Of a DNA stretch of 40,094 nucleotides, positions 14,842 to 21,937 are shown one piece after another. How positions within the stretch are numbered: the stretch's first letter is position 1; every line of letters begins with the position of its first letter. This DNA is from Acidobacteriota bacterium. GTDB lineage: Bacteria; Acidobacteriota; Terriglobia; Bryobacterales; Bryobacteraceae. Below the pieces are notes generated by a model. It did no database searches. It had not been told where the DNA came from and saw nothing but the letters and a program-made list of their open reading frames with translations. The translations under genes were made by a program, and so were the position numbers. The stretch is taken from positions 1 through 40,094 of the forward strand of contig JAFDVS010000095.1 in the NCBI GenBank assembly GCA_018268935.1, read 5' to 3'.

Positions 14842-16098
14842 CTATTGGTGAACGGTGGGCATCCCCTTCAACACGTCGTTGGCGAAGAAGAATTTTCCGT
14901 CGTTCGGCACCATCATGATCTGCACTTTGTCGGATAGCTTTTCAGCGATGATTTTCTGAATGAGGAGCGGGTTTTCTTTTAAGACGATGGCTTCGGTGCG
15001 AAGGCGCTCGGCGTTGGCGGAGGCCACACGGCGGATGTTGAAATCATCGGCTTCACTCATCAGCTTGCGGCGCTCCAGTTCCGCTTTGCCGTCGATGACC
15101 TTGGCCTGTGCCATGGCTTCGGCGTTCTTCACGGTGGCTTCCTTGCGTGCTTCGGCTTCCAGGCGCGATTGCTGAATCTGTTTTTCCTTGAGCGGCAGGG
15201 TATGCTGCATGGCATCGGCCTGTGCCTTGGCCTGCAATACGGTGACCTGCGCCTGCGCTTCGGCCTGCTTCACCTCGCGCGCCTTCTGGGCATCGGCTTC
15301 GAGTTCGGCGGCGCGCACCAGCTTCTGTTTCAGATCGAGTTCCACCCCCATGCGCTCGCTCTCCTGTTCCTTGAGCAGCAGCCCTTCCAGGCCCTTCGCG
15401 TATTCGGCGGGCAGCAGGATATCGCGCAGGATCACTTCCTTCACCACGATGCCGTCGGCGGCAAGCCGCTTCGTGATGGCAGCAGCGGCGCGTCCGCGAA
15501 TCTCTTCGCGCTTGGAGGCGAATACTTCGCGCACCATGTGGGCCGGCGCGATTTCGCGGAAGGCGCTGGCGACAACGGGCGGTACGATTTCTTCTTCGAT
15601 AGGTTGCGGCAGATTGTTGTGGATGTGAGTGAGGCGCGAAGGATCGATGCGATAGCGCACGGTGACCATCATGCCGACGGTGAGCCCTTCCTTCGTCTGC
15701 ACGCGCAAGGTTTCGGGTTTCTTTTTCGGATCATCGGAGCCGTTGGTGGTGAATATACGCTCGCGTGTGTTGTAGAGATGGACGCGTTCCATCAGCGGAA
15801 TCACACAATGGACGCCAGGGTACATGGTGCCGGGGAGTGCTCCCGCGAGTTGGCTGACGCGGATGCCGGCGTAGCCATCAGGCACGAGCGCGATGCTGAT
15901 GCCGGTGAGCAATGGAACGAAGCCGGCGAGAGCGAGATACGCCGCGGGCCGCCAGTTCAGGTCCGGGGGGTTTGTGGTGTCTTCCCCTTCCTTTGGGCGC
16001 ACCACCAGGATGCGGTACAGATCGTGGATGAGGATGGCGGCGGCGGCCAGCAACAGGCCAACACCGGCGAAAGTGAGCAAGTACTTAAGAAAAAACAT
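14842..16098 (-). CDS. SPFH/Band 7 (prohibitin-like) membrane protein
   Basis: A 418-residue protein; ATG 16098 follows AAGGAGA. Two N-terminal membrane helices are about 4-27 and 50-72, unlike most SPFH proteins which have one. The Band 7 domain spans about 75-265: VPDGYAGIRVSQL, PGVHCVIPLMERVHLYNTRE, LTVGMMVTVRYRID, and VVKEVILRDILLP. Residues 265-385 are Ala/Glu/Lys/Gln-rich coiled coil as in flotillin/HflK scaffolds, followed by a C-terminal ADKVQIMMVP-like strand (SDKVQIMMVPNDG). Such proteins form rings that organise membrane microdomains or control proteases. It is the first gene of the operon leading to the two-component pair, suggesting an envelope-stress theme. Confidence 0.9.
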   Translation of the reverse strand: MFFLKYLLTFAGVGLLLAAAAILIHDLYRILVVRPKEGEDTTNPPDLNWRPAAYLALAGFVPLLTGISIALVPDGYAGIRVSQLAGALPGTMYPGVHCVIPLMERVHLYNTRERIFTTNGSDDPKKKPETLRVQTKEGLTVGMMVTVRYRIDPSRLTHIHNNLPQPIEEEIVPPVVASAFREIAPAHMVREVFASKREEIRGRAAAAITKRLAADGIVVKEVILRDILLPAEYAKGLEGLLLKEQESERMGVELDLKQKLVRAAELEADAQKAREVKQAEAQAQVTVLQAKAQADAMQHTLPLKEKQIQQSRLEAEARKEATVKNAEAMAQAKVIDGKAELERRKLMSEADDFNIRRVASANAERLRTEAIVLKENPLLIQKIIAEKLSDKVQIMMVPNDGKFFFANDVLKGMPTVHQ

Positions 16099-16137
16099 TT
16101 TTGTGTCTCCTTGTTTTTGGGCGTTTGCGGGCGTGTG

Positions 16138-16623
16138 TTACTCATCGGCGGCGGCTGTGGTCACGGGCCGGGCGCCGACGAGTTCCACCGTGACACCCGG
16201 ACCCACCAGTTCGAACAGCTCTTCCACGTCGCGATTGCGCATGCGGATGCAGCCCTTCGATGCCGCGGTGCCGATGGAAGCAGGGTTGTTGGTCCCGTGG
16301 ATCCCATAACCAGCCGCGCTCAACCCCAACCATCGCGTGCCCAGTGGATTGCGCTTCCCCGGCGCCACCGGCCTTCCCGATCCATACCATGTGGGATGCG
16401 GAATGCGGTTGACGATGGTGAAGGTGCCTTGCGGCGTCGGCGTTGCCGCCTTGCCGACCGCGGTGTCATACGACTTGCGAATGGTGTTGTCTTCCAGCAG
16501 AAACAGCTTGCGTGCGGCAATGTCGATGACGATGCGGCGGTCGGTAGCATGCGCCTGCGCGGCGGCGAATGCGAGGGCCGCGATCAGTTGGGTGAAGCGG
16601 CTGGTGTTGGTTTCGTGTGTCAC
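16138..16623 (-). CDS. L,D-transpeptidase (YkuD family), exported
   Basis: A peptidoglycan cross-linking or lipoprotein-linking enzyme. The longest frame starts with TTG 16692; GTG 16623 gives a shorter protein of 161 residues with a reasonable signal peptide (FTQLIAALAFAAAQAHA) and is preferred, though no good ribosome-binding site is visible. The catalytic YkuD domain occupies the remainder: KLFLLEDNTI, GKAATPTPQGTFTI, the conserved YGIHGTNNP His motif, and SKGCIRMRN with the nucleophile Cys. There is no LysM or PG-binding domain. It is 39 bases upstream of the SPFH gene in the same direction and could be cotranscribed. The region before it has several promoter-like elements. Confidence 0.9.
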   Translation of the reverse strand: MTHETNTSRFTQLIAALAFAAAQAHATDRRIVIDIAARKLFLLEDNTIRKSYDTAVGKAATPTPQGTFTIVNRIPHPTWYGSGRPVAPGKRNPLGTRWLGLSAAGYGIHGTNNPASIGTAASKGCIRMRNRDVEELFELVGPGVTVELVGARPVTTAAADE

Positions 16624-16635
16624 GCAATGCAGGGA

Positions 16636-16651
16636 TGCAGGTGACACGCCA
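16636..16651 (-). promoter_or_regulatory. Possible -24/-12 element before L,D-transpeptidase
   Basis: The minus strand reads TGGCGTGTCACCTGCA: TGGC and TGCA with GG-N10-GC spacing. Transcription would begin near 16625, giving almost no leader before GTG 16623, which weakens the call or implies a different start codon. Confidence 0.3.
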
Positions 16652-16666
16652 ATCGCTATCGTGTTG

Positions 16667-16695
16667 ATTTTACTGCGCTTTGGACGGCGCAAGAA
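16667..16695 (-). promoter_or_regulatory. Possible sigma-70 promoter before L,D-transpeptidase
   Basis: TTCTTG (16690-16695) and TAAAAT (16667-16672) on the minus strand with a 17-base spacer. The -10 is good and the -35 poor. It would give a leader of about 37 bases to GTG 16623. This competes with the sigma-54-like element. Confidence 0.35.
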
Positions 16696-16730
16696 TGTGT
16701 GCGAAGAGACACATCATGTCAGCGCTGACA
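16696..16730. promoter_or_regulatory. Palindromic operator candidates upstream of L,D-transpeptidase
   Basis: TGTCAGCGCTGACA (16717-16730) is a perfect 14-bp palindrome. TGTGT-GCGAAGAG-ACACA (16696-16713) is a 5-bp inverted repeat next to it. Both lie in the gap between two same-strand genes and upstream of the promoter-like elements, so they are placed like activator sites. Confidence 0.5.
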
Positions 16731-16734
16731 CAAA

Positions 16735-18465
16735 CTACCACTTCACCTCGGCGCTGGAAGTGTCGCAGGTGGATGCGAATGGTGACATGCTGGGCAGCGA
16801 GCCGGTGATGGTTTCTCCAGACTGCGTGCAGGCGAGTTGTATCCCTTGACCGGAGAGGTTGGCGGGAAGACGAAGGGCCACTTGATAGAGCCCGACCAGG
16901 GCAGGAGCGAGCACGGCGGAAAGAACCTCTACGGGCTTCGGCGGCTTGTTGATGGTGTCCGCGTCGTGGATTGCGCAACTGATGGGACTTTGAATACTCG
17001 CTTGCGGATCGGTGGGAGCAGGCTGGGACGTGGCCACCGATTGGGTGGCACCGCCGAGCCCTGCGAGGAAGACATGAATGCGCTCGCCGGGGCGCACGGG
17101 ATCGGTATAGGCAACGGCCCGATCAAACGCATCGTGGAAAGCAAGCAGGTTGGGTGGGCCCGGATACTGCCATGCGCAAACGCCGGGACCCGGGAGGAAC
17201 GACGGAGCGGTCGCGCGCACATCCAGTTCATTGGTGTCGATCTGGGGATCGAGGAGGAGGTCAGTGGGGACTACCCATTCGACTTTGTGCCGACCGGCGG
17301 CGAGATCCCAAGGGATCTGCGCCCAGACCTCTTCGCCCGCTCCGGAGGGCGCGTTGTAGAGTGCGATGGCACGCCCGCCAATGCGGAGAGCAAGCCCTTC
17401 CGGCGCTTTAGTGACTTGAGTGAGGACGCGATAGAGCGAACCGGCGGCCACGGTTTGCGGCAGGGAAAGCCGCACAGGGGATGAGACAACACTCAATATC
17501 GTCCCAGTGTCAGTGTGAATGCGGAATACGTTGCCTGTGGCGGTAGTAAAGAAGGCAATGCGCCCGTCACCAGAGAGGGTGGCATCAATGATGCCGGATG
17601 GCTCTTGCGTAAGGCGGATGGCGTTGGCGCCGTTGCAATCGACGATGTGGAGTTGCGCGTTGAAGAGGTAGAGCACACGGGTTCCGTCGGCGCTGATTCC
17701 TGCCGGTGTAGCGGCTTCGATCTCTACTTCGCTTTGCGTATCGAGGTGTCTTATCACCATGCCGTGCGAACTTTGATAAACAAGCGTGGTGGCGCTCTCA
17801 TCGAGCATGGGGGCGATAGCGCGCTCACGATTGGCGGCGGCAAAGATTTGAGCACCGTTGGGCGCGGATAGAGCGATCTCCAAGTCGTTTCGATAATATG
17901 CGGCTGTACCGTCATTAGCGACTTTGCGGCCTCCGCATGGACAACGATGGGTGAGCAAGCGTTTGGTGGATGAGAAGGAGAAAGGATTGAAGGCTCCGCT
18001 GGCGGTGTCGAGGAGGCCCATCTTGTCATTGCCGTCTTCGTAGCGCGGTTCGATCAGGGCATAGCGTCCATTCGCGCTGAGATGCATCAAACCTGTGCGC
18101 TCCAGGGAAGCAGCGCCGGAAAGACGGCTCTTCGTTTGATAGTTGATCCCGCAGCCGAGGCAAGGCATGCGCCACTGACGCATCGCGGAAACCGCGGAGG
18201 TGGATGCGTCGGCGGATAAAGAGATGTGAAAGAGCCTGAAGTAGTCTTCATCGGACGCAGGACGCGCTTCGAAAAGTTGGAGCCCGCTTTCTTCCGACCA
18301 CAGGAAGATTTTGTCGTGCCAAGGCTGGTTTGTCCCGCGTATCGGCCGTTCTGAGATGAAATAGACTCGATCGCCGTTGAAGTTTGTGGCGAGACTGCGG
18401 AACGGTGGAACCGGCTGGGGAAAGGCCGGGAAATATGGAAGAAAGAGCATCCAGAGGAGATGCAT
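16735..18465 (-). CDS. Secreted TolB-like beta-propeller protein with Solibacter-type C-terminal domain
   Basis: A 576-residue exported protein. ATG 18465 follows AGGAGG (18470-18475); the frame opens further up but lacks support. The signal peptide is MHLLWMLFLPYFPAFPQ. Residues about 20-360 show repeated strands of the TolB/WD40 type (LSADASTSAVSAM, LSANGRYALIEP, ISADGTRVLYLFN, LSGDGRIAFFTT). CxxC pairs occur in PCLGCG and RCPCGG. Residues about 370-545 resemble the Solibacter C-terminal domain (TIGR03437-like): GEEVWAQIPWDLAAG, DPVRPGERIHVFLAGLG and LVGLYQVALRLPANL. The domain is largely restricted to Solibacteres and its role is unknown. This gene is one of the best lineage markers here. 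Confidence 0.82.
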   Translation of the reverse strand: MHLLWMLFLPYFPAFPQPVPPFRSLATNFNGDRVYFISERPIRGTNQPWHDKIFLWSEESGLQLFEARPASDEDYFRLFHISLSADASTSAVSAMRQWRMPCLGCGINYQTKSRLSGAASLERTGLMHLSANGRYALIEPRYEDGNDKMGLLDTASGAFNPFSFSSTKRLLTHRCPCGGRKVANDGTAAYYRNDLEIALSAPNGAQIFAAANRERAIAPMLDESATTLVYQSSHGMVIRHLDTQSEVEIEAATPAGISADGTRVLYLFNAQLHIVDCNGANAIRLTQEPSGIIDATLSGDGRIAFFTTATGNVFRIHTDTGTILSVVSSPVRLSLPQTVAAGSLYRVLTQVTKAPEGLALRIGGRAIALYNAPSGAGEEVWAQIPWDLAAGRHKVEWVVPTDLLLDPQIDTNELDVRATAPSFLPGPGVCAWQYPGPPNLLAFHDAFDRAVAYTDPVRPGERIHVFLAGLGGATQSVATSQPAPTDPQASIQSPISCAIHDADTINKPPKPVEVLSAVLAPALVGLYQVALRLPANLSGQGIQLACTQSGETITGSLPSMSPFASTCDTSSAEVKW

Positions 18466-18515
18466 TGAGCCTCCTATCGGGGAACTGGACGCGTCGCAAT
18501 TGCAGTGTAGCAGAC

Positions 18516-19610
18516 TTATTGGAACAACAGCGGTGCAAACTCGCCAAGATATTTGCGCCACACGGTGTAGGTGTGCGCGCCTTCGGTGAGTGCGAAGACG
18601 TGGCGGATTTGTTTCGACTTCAGCAGTTCGGAGAATTCCTGATTGCGTTTGATGAGGAAATCGTCTTTGCCGCAGCCGATCCAGATGGTCTTCAGTTGCG
18701 CGTTCGTCGACTTGGGGTCGTTGAGGATAGCAGCGAAACGCTTGTCGAAATCGGAGGGCACGGCCGCGCTGAAGGCGCCGATGGCGCTGAACAGATCGAG
18801 GTGGCTGAAGCCGATGTGGATGGATTGGCCGCCGCCCATGGAGAGCCCCGCGATGGCGCGATTGGCGCGGCCAGGGGCGACGCGGTATTTCGATTCCACC
18901 AACGGCATCACGTCTTTCAAGATGTATTCCTCATAGAGCGATGTGTTCTTCGCCTGCACTTCACGCGGCGATCCGAACGGTACAGCGTGGCCGTAGGGCA
19001 TCACCACGATCATCGGCACGGCCTTCTTCTCGGCGATGAGATTGTCGAGGATGAAATTCGCTTGCCCGGCGAGCACCCATCCGCCGGCCGTGTCGTTGGA
19101 GCCGTGGAAGAGATAGAGCACCGGGTAGCGGCGGTTGCCTTTCTCATAGCCGGGCGGTGTGTAGATCCAGATCCAGCGCGTCTCACCGTTGATGGCTTTC
19201 GATTTCTGCCAGTTGATTTCCACTGCGCCGTGCGGCACATCGCGCGCCTGCCACAGCGCCGCGTGTTCGGCGGGCACTTCCACCATGCTGGCCGAAGTGC
19301 GGGCACGCAGTTTGATGCGCGGATTCACCGGGTCCGCAATGGTGACGCCATCGACGGTGAACGAATAGAGATAGATGCTCGGGGGCAGCGGCCCCAGCGT
19401 GATCGACCACACGCCGTTGCCGTCCTTGGTCATCTTCTCCTTCGTGTTGAGCGCCATCCAATCGCCGAAGAATGTGACTTCATTGGCGCGCGGGGCGAGG
19501 ATGCGGAATGTCACTTTGCGATCCGCATGCACTTGGGGGGAAACCAGTGTATCGGCGTTGTTCTGCGCCAGGCAGGACGTGGCAACGAGCAGCAGAGTGT
19601 AGAGTTTCAT
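18516..19610 (-). CDS. Secreted esterase with N-terminal CBM48-like domain (enterochelin/feruloyl esterase D family)
   Basis: A 364-residue exported hydrolase with signal peptide MKLYTLLLVATSCLAQ. Residues about 25-100 are a CBM48/E-set-like domain (VTFRILAPRANEVTFFGDW, GVWSITLGPLPPSIYLYSF). Residues about 130-360 are an alpha/beta-hydrolase with YPVLYLFHGSNDTAGGW and the nucleophile elbow GLSMGGG; a His near the C-terminus (TEGAHTYTVWRKYLGEF) completes the triad. The layout is the same as in feruloyl and acetylxylan esterases of plant-biomass degraders. The start overlaps the flavin reductase stop by four bases, implying translational coupling, though a shared pathway is not obvious. Confidence 0.9.
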   Translation of the reverse strand: MKLYTLLLVATSCLAQNNADTLVSPQVHADRKVTFRILAPRANEVTFFGDWMALNTKEKMTKDGNGVWSITLGPLPPSIYLYSFTVDGVTIADPVNPRIKLRARTSASMVEVPAEHAALWQARDVPHGAVEINWQKSKAINGETRWIWIYTPPGYEKGNRRYPVLYLFHGSNDTAGGWVLAGQANFILDNLIAEKKAVPMIVVMPYGHAVPFGSPREVQAKNTSLYEEYILKDVMPLVESKYRVAPGRANRAIAGLSMGGGQSIHIGFSHLDLFSAIGAFSAAVPSDFDKRFAAILNDPKSTNAQLKTIWIGCGKDDFLIKRNQEFSELLKSKQIRHVFALTEGAHTYTVWRKYLGEFAPLLFQ

Positions 19611-20200
19611 GGGCGATTCATTTCGAAGATTTCGCGCACTACAGAGTACTCCATGTAGCCGAGACGCGCGATGGGCATGGCTTTGCTGAGATCGATGCGC
19701 CCCTCGGTGAGGATTCGCTCATCGATGTGAACGCCGACCACTTCGCCAAACACAACGGTGTTGAGCGGCGAGAGTTCCAGGGTGTGGATGGTGCGGCATT
19801 CCAACTGCACCGGCGAGGCCGCGACGCGCGGAGGTTTGACGATCTTCGACGGGGCTTTTTCGAGGCCCGCGAGTTCGAACTCATCCACGCTGCGGGCCAC
19901 GGAGGCGGACGTGCGGTTCATCTGTTCGCGCAGATCCCAGGTGGCCATGTTGTAGACGAACTCGCCGGTCTCTCTGGCGTTGATGGCCGTGTCCTTGAGC
20001 GACCCTTCGATGTGTTTGCCGGTGGCCGAGAAGAGGACGATCGGCGGATCGTCATGCACCGCGTTGAAGAAGCTGAATGGCGCAAGATTCACGACACCAT
20101 CGCGGCTGAGCGTGGAGATCCAGCCGATGGGGCGAGGCGCGACACAGGCTTTGAACGGGTTGTGGGGCAGCGGATGCCCAGCCTTCGGTTCGTAGAACAT
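19607..20200 (-). CDS. Flavin reductase-like (FMN-binding split barrel) protein
   Basis: A 197-residue cytoplasmic protein of the DIM6/NTAB family. The motif block ACVAPRPIGWISTLSRDGVVNLAPFSFFN near the N-terminus is diagnostic for FMN-binding split barrels, followed by DDPPIVLFSA, KDTAINARETGEFVYN and SPVQLECRTIHTLEL. Members reduce flavin with NAD(P)H for partner monooxygenases or act on small aromatics, but no partner oxygenase is nearby. ATG 20200 is seven bases after the preceding stop, and the gene overlaps the esterase start. Substrate unknown. Confidence 0.9.
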   Translation of the reverse strand: MFYEPKAGHPLPHNPFKACVAPRPIGWISTLSRDGVVNLAPFSFFNAVHDDPPIVLFSATGKHIEGSLKDTAINARETGEFVYNMATWDLREQMNRTSASVARSVDEFELAGLEKAPSKIVKPPRVAASPVQLECRTIHTLELSPLNTVVFGEVVGVHIDERILTEGRIDLSKAMPIARLGYMEYSVVREIFEMNRP

Positions 20201-20206
20201 TCCGGG

Positions 20207-20611
20207 TTAGAGACGTTTCAAACGGAACGTCTGCTTGGTGTTGTTGCGCGATTGCACCTCGCCGCCGTTGCCGGCATTACGCGAGGACTCGCGTTCGCGG
20301 GTCAGCTCCATTTCGCCGTCCTTCAGCGTGCCGGTGAAGCGCAGGCGCGTCTCGTTGATCTGGTTGCCGGCCTGCTCTTCGGCCAGGACGACGAACACCA
20401 CCTGGTCGCCAGTAACTTTGCCTTCCACGATGCGCATGCTCTTGAAATCGCCATACAGCTTGCCGGAAAGCGCCTCGCCTTTGTGATGGAACTGGAAGGC
20501 AATGTCGATGGGCTCATTGTTGCGGCCGGGGTACTGTCCGACCCAGATGCCGGTGAGATCGGCGGCGGCAACCGTGGCGGCGAGCGAAGCGAGCAGCAGC
20601 AATCGGCGCAT
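20207..20611 (-). CDS. Small secreted beta-rich protein, unknown
   Basis: A 134-residue protein with signal peptide MRRLLLLASLAATVAAA. The mature part begins DLTGIWVGQYPGRNNEP and continues with alternating strands (DIAFQFHHKGEALSGKLYG, SMRIVEGKVTGDQVVFVVL, TRLRFTGTLKDGEMELTRE). This GxW-plus-strands pattern is common in acidobacterial secreted lipocalin-like or META-like beta barrels, but I cannot assign a family. It lies four bases from the DUF1552 stop and seven from the flavin reductase start, so it is cotranscribed. Confidence 0.75.
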   Translation of the reverse strand: MRRLLLLASLAATVAAADLTGIWVGQYPGRNNEPIDIAFQFHHKGEALSGKLYGDFKSMRIVEGKVTGDQVVFVVLAEEQAGNQINETRLRFTGTLKDGEMELTRERESSRNAGNGGEVQSRNNTKQTFRLKRL

Positions 20612-20614
20612 GGA

Positions 20615-21937
20615 TCAGGCTCCCTTCAACAGGCCCTGCAGCGGGCCGGTGCTGTCGGCGAAACGTTCCACGGGTGCGCCGAATGCTTCCAGCATGGAGA
20701 CATAGAGGTTCGCCATCGGAGCATCGTCGGAGTAGACCAGGTGCTGGCCGGAATCGATGCGGCCGCCGCCGCAACCACCGAGCACAAGCGGCAGGCGATG
20801 CGGATCGTGCTTGTTGCCATCGCTGAGGGCGGAGGCAAACAGCACCATCGAGTTGTCGAGCACCGTCGATTCGCCTTCCTTCATGCTGTCGAGTTTCTTC
20901 AGCAGGTAGGCGTATTGCTCAATGTGCCACTGGTTGATGATCTGGTATTGTCGCAATTTGTCGGCGTCGTTCTGGTGATGCGAGACATCGTGGTGGCCGG
21001 CGCTGACGCCGGGCAGGAAACGAAAACTGACGTTGCTCACGGCATTGCCGAACATGAACGTGCTGACACGTGTTGTATCGCTCTGGAAAGCGAGCGCGAT
21101 CATGTCGAGCATGAGGCGCACGTGTTCCGCGTGATCGACGGGTTGATCGGTGGGTGCGGTCTTGGGATCGATGGCGACGCGCGGCTTCCACGGAGTCTTG
21201 TTCGTTGCCGAGGCGCGTTGCACGCGCTCTTCGAGCGATCGCATCACCGAGAGATACTCATCGAGCCGGATGCGGTCTTCGCTGCCGACTTGCGTGCGCA
21301 GGCGCTTGGCATCACCGAGCACGCGATCGAGCAGCAGGGCATCCATCTTCGCGGCATTCCCGTGCGGACCCGAGGAAGCGCGGAACAGCCGTTCATACAC
21401 CGAGCGCGGATTGATCTCGCGCGCCAGTGGCGTGGTGGGATTGCTCCAGGCAATGTGCGAACCGTAAATGCGCGTGTAACCGACGACGGCATCGACCCCG
21501 ATGGCCACCGGCGTCACACCCAGTTCCAGTGAAGGCAGAGGCGTGAGGTTGGCAACGCGCTGCGCGGCCATTTGATCGACGGAAGTGGCGTTGGCGATAT
21601 CGGCGCCGGGAGTCTTCTTGATGGTGGCGCAGGTGAGGATGGCCGCTTCCTTCACATAGTGGCCGTCGCCGCCTTTGGAGTTCGCATTCCACAGGTTGCT
21701 CATCACCGTGATCTTGTCTTTGAGCGAAGCAAGCGGCTGAAGCGTGGGAGAGAGCTGCCAATCGCGCCCTTTGCCTTGCGGGGTCCACGCGGATACGTTG
21801 ACGCCATTCGGCATGTATAGCGCGGCCAGGCGCACGGGATGGCGCGGCGTAGTGGCGGCTGCGGCTTCGAGCCAGGGCAATCCCAGCGCGACGCCAGCGC
21901 CTCTGAGAATCGTGCGGCGAGTGAGTGGCTTAGTCAC
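20615..21937 (-). CDS. DUF1552 family secreted protein
   Basis: A 440-residue protein starting with GTG 21937, eight bases inside the end of the DUF1592 gene. The N-terminus MTKPLTRRTILRGAGVALGLPWLEA has an RR-x-x-[IL] twin-arginine-like motif, suggesting Tat export. The family pattern is seen in VRLAALYMPNGVNVSAWTP, DKITVMSNLWN, DGHYVKEAAILTC and later ISFRFLPG-like GVSAGHHDVSHHQND. DUF1552 proteins nearly always occur beside DUF1592 proteins in Planctomycetes, Acidobacteria and Verrucomicrobia; they are related to sulfatase-like DUF1501 proteins, with no proven function. Confidence 0.88.
   Translation of the reverse strand: MTKPLTRRTILRGAGVALGLPWLEAAAATTPRHPVRLAALYMPNGVNVSAWTPQGKGRDWQLSPTLQPLASLKDKITVMSNLWNANSKGGDGHYVKEAAILTCATIKKTPGADIANATSVDQMAAQRVANLTPLPSLELGVTPVAIGVDAVVGYTRIYGSHIAWSNPTTPLAREINPRSVYERLFRASSGPHGNAAKMDALLLDRVLGDAKRLRTQVGSEDRIRLDEYLSVMRSLEERVQRASATNKTPWKPRVAIDPKTAPTDQPVDHAEHVRLMLDMIALAFQSDTTRVSTFMFGNAVSNVSFRFLPGVSAGHHDVSHHQNDADKLRQYQIINQWHIEQYAYLLKKLDSMKEGESTVLDNSMVLFASALSDGNKHDPHRLPLVLGGCGGGRIDSGQHLVYSDDAPMANLYVSMLEAFGAPVERFADSTGPLQGLLKGA

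Noticed and set aside
19508..21532. 674-codon open frame on the plus strand
   Set aside because: It crosses three real minus-strand genes (esterase, flavin reductase, DUF1552) and shows no protein-family signal.
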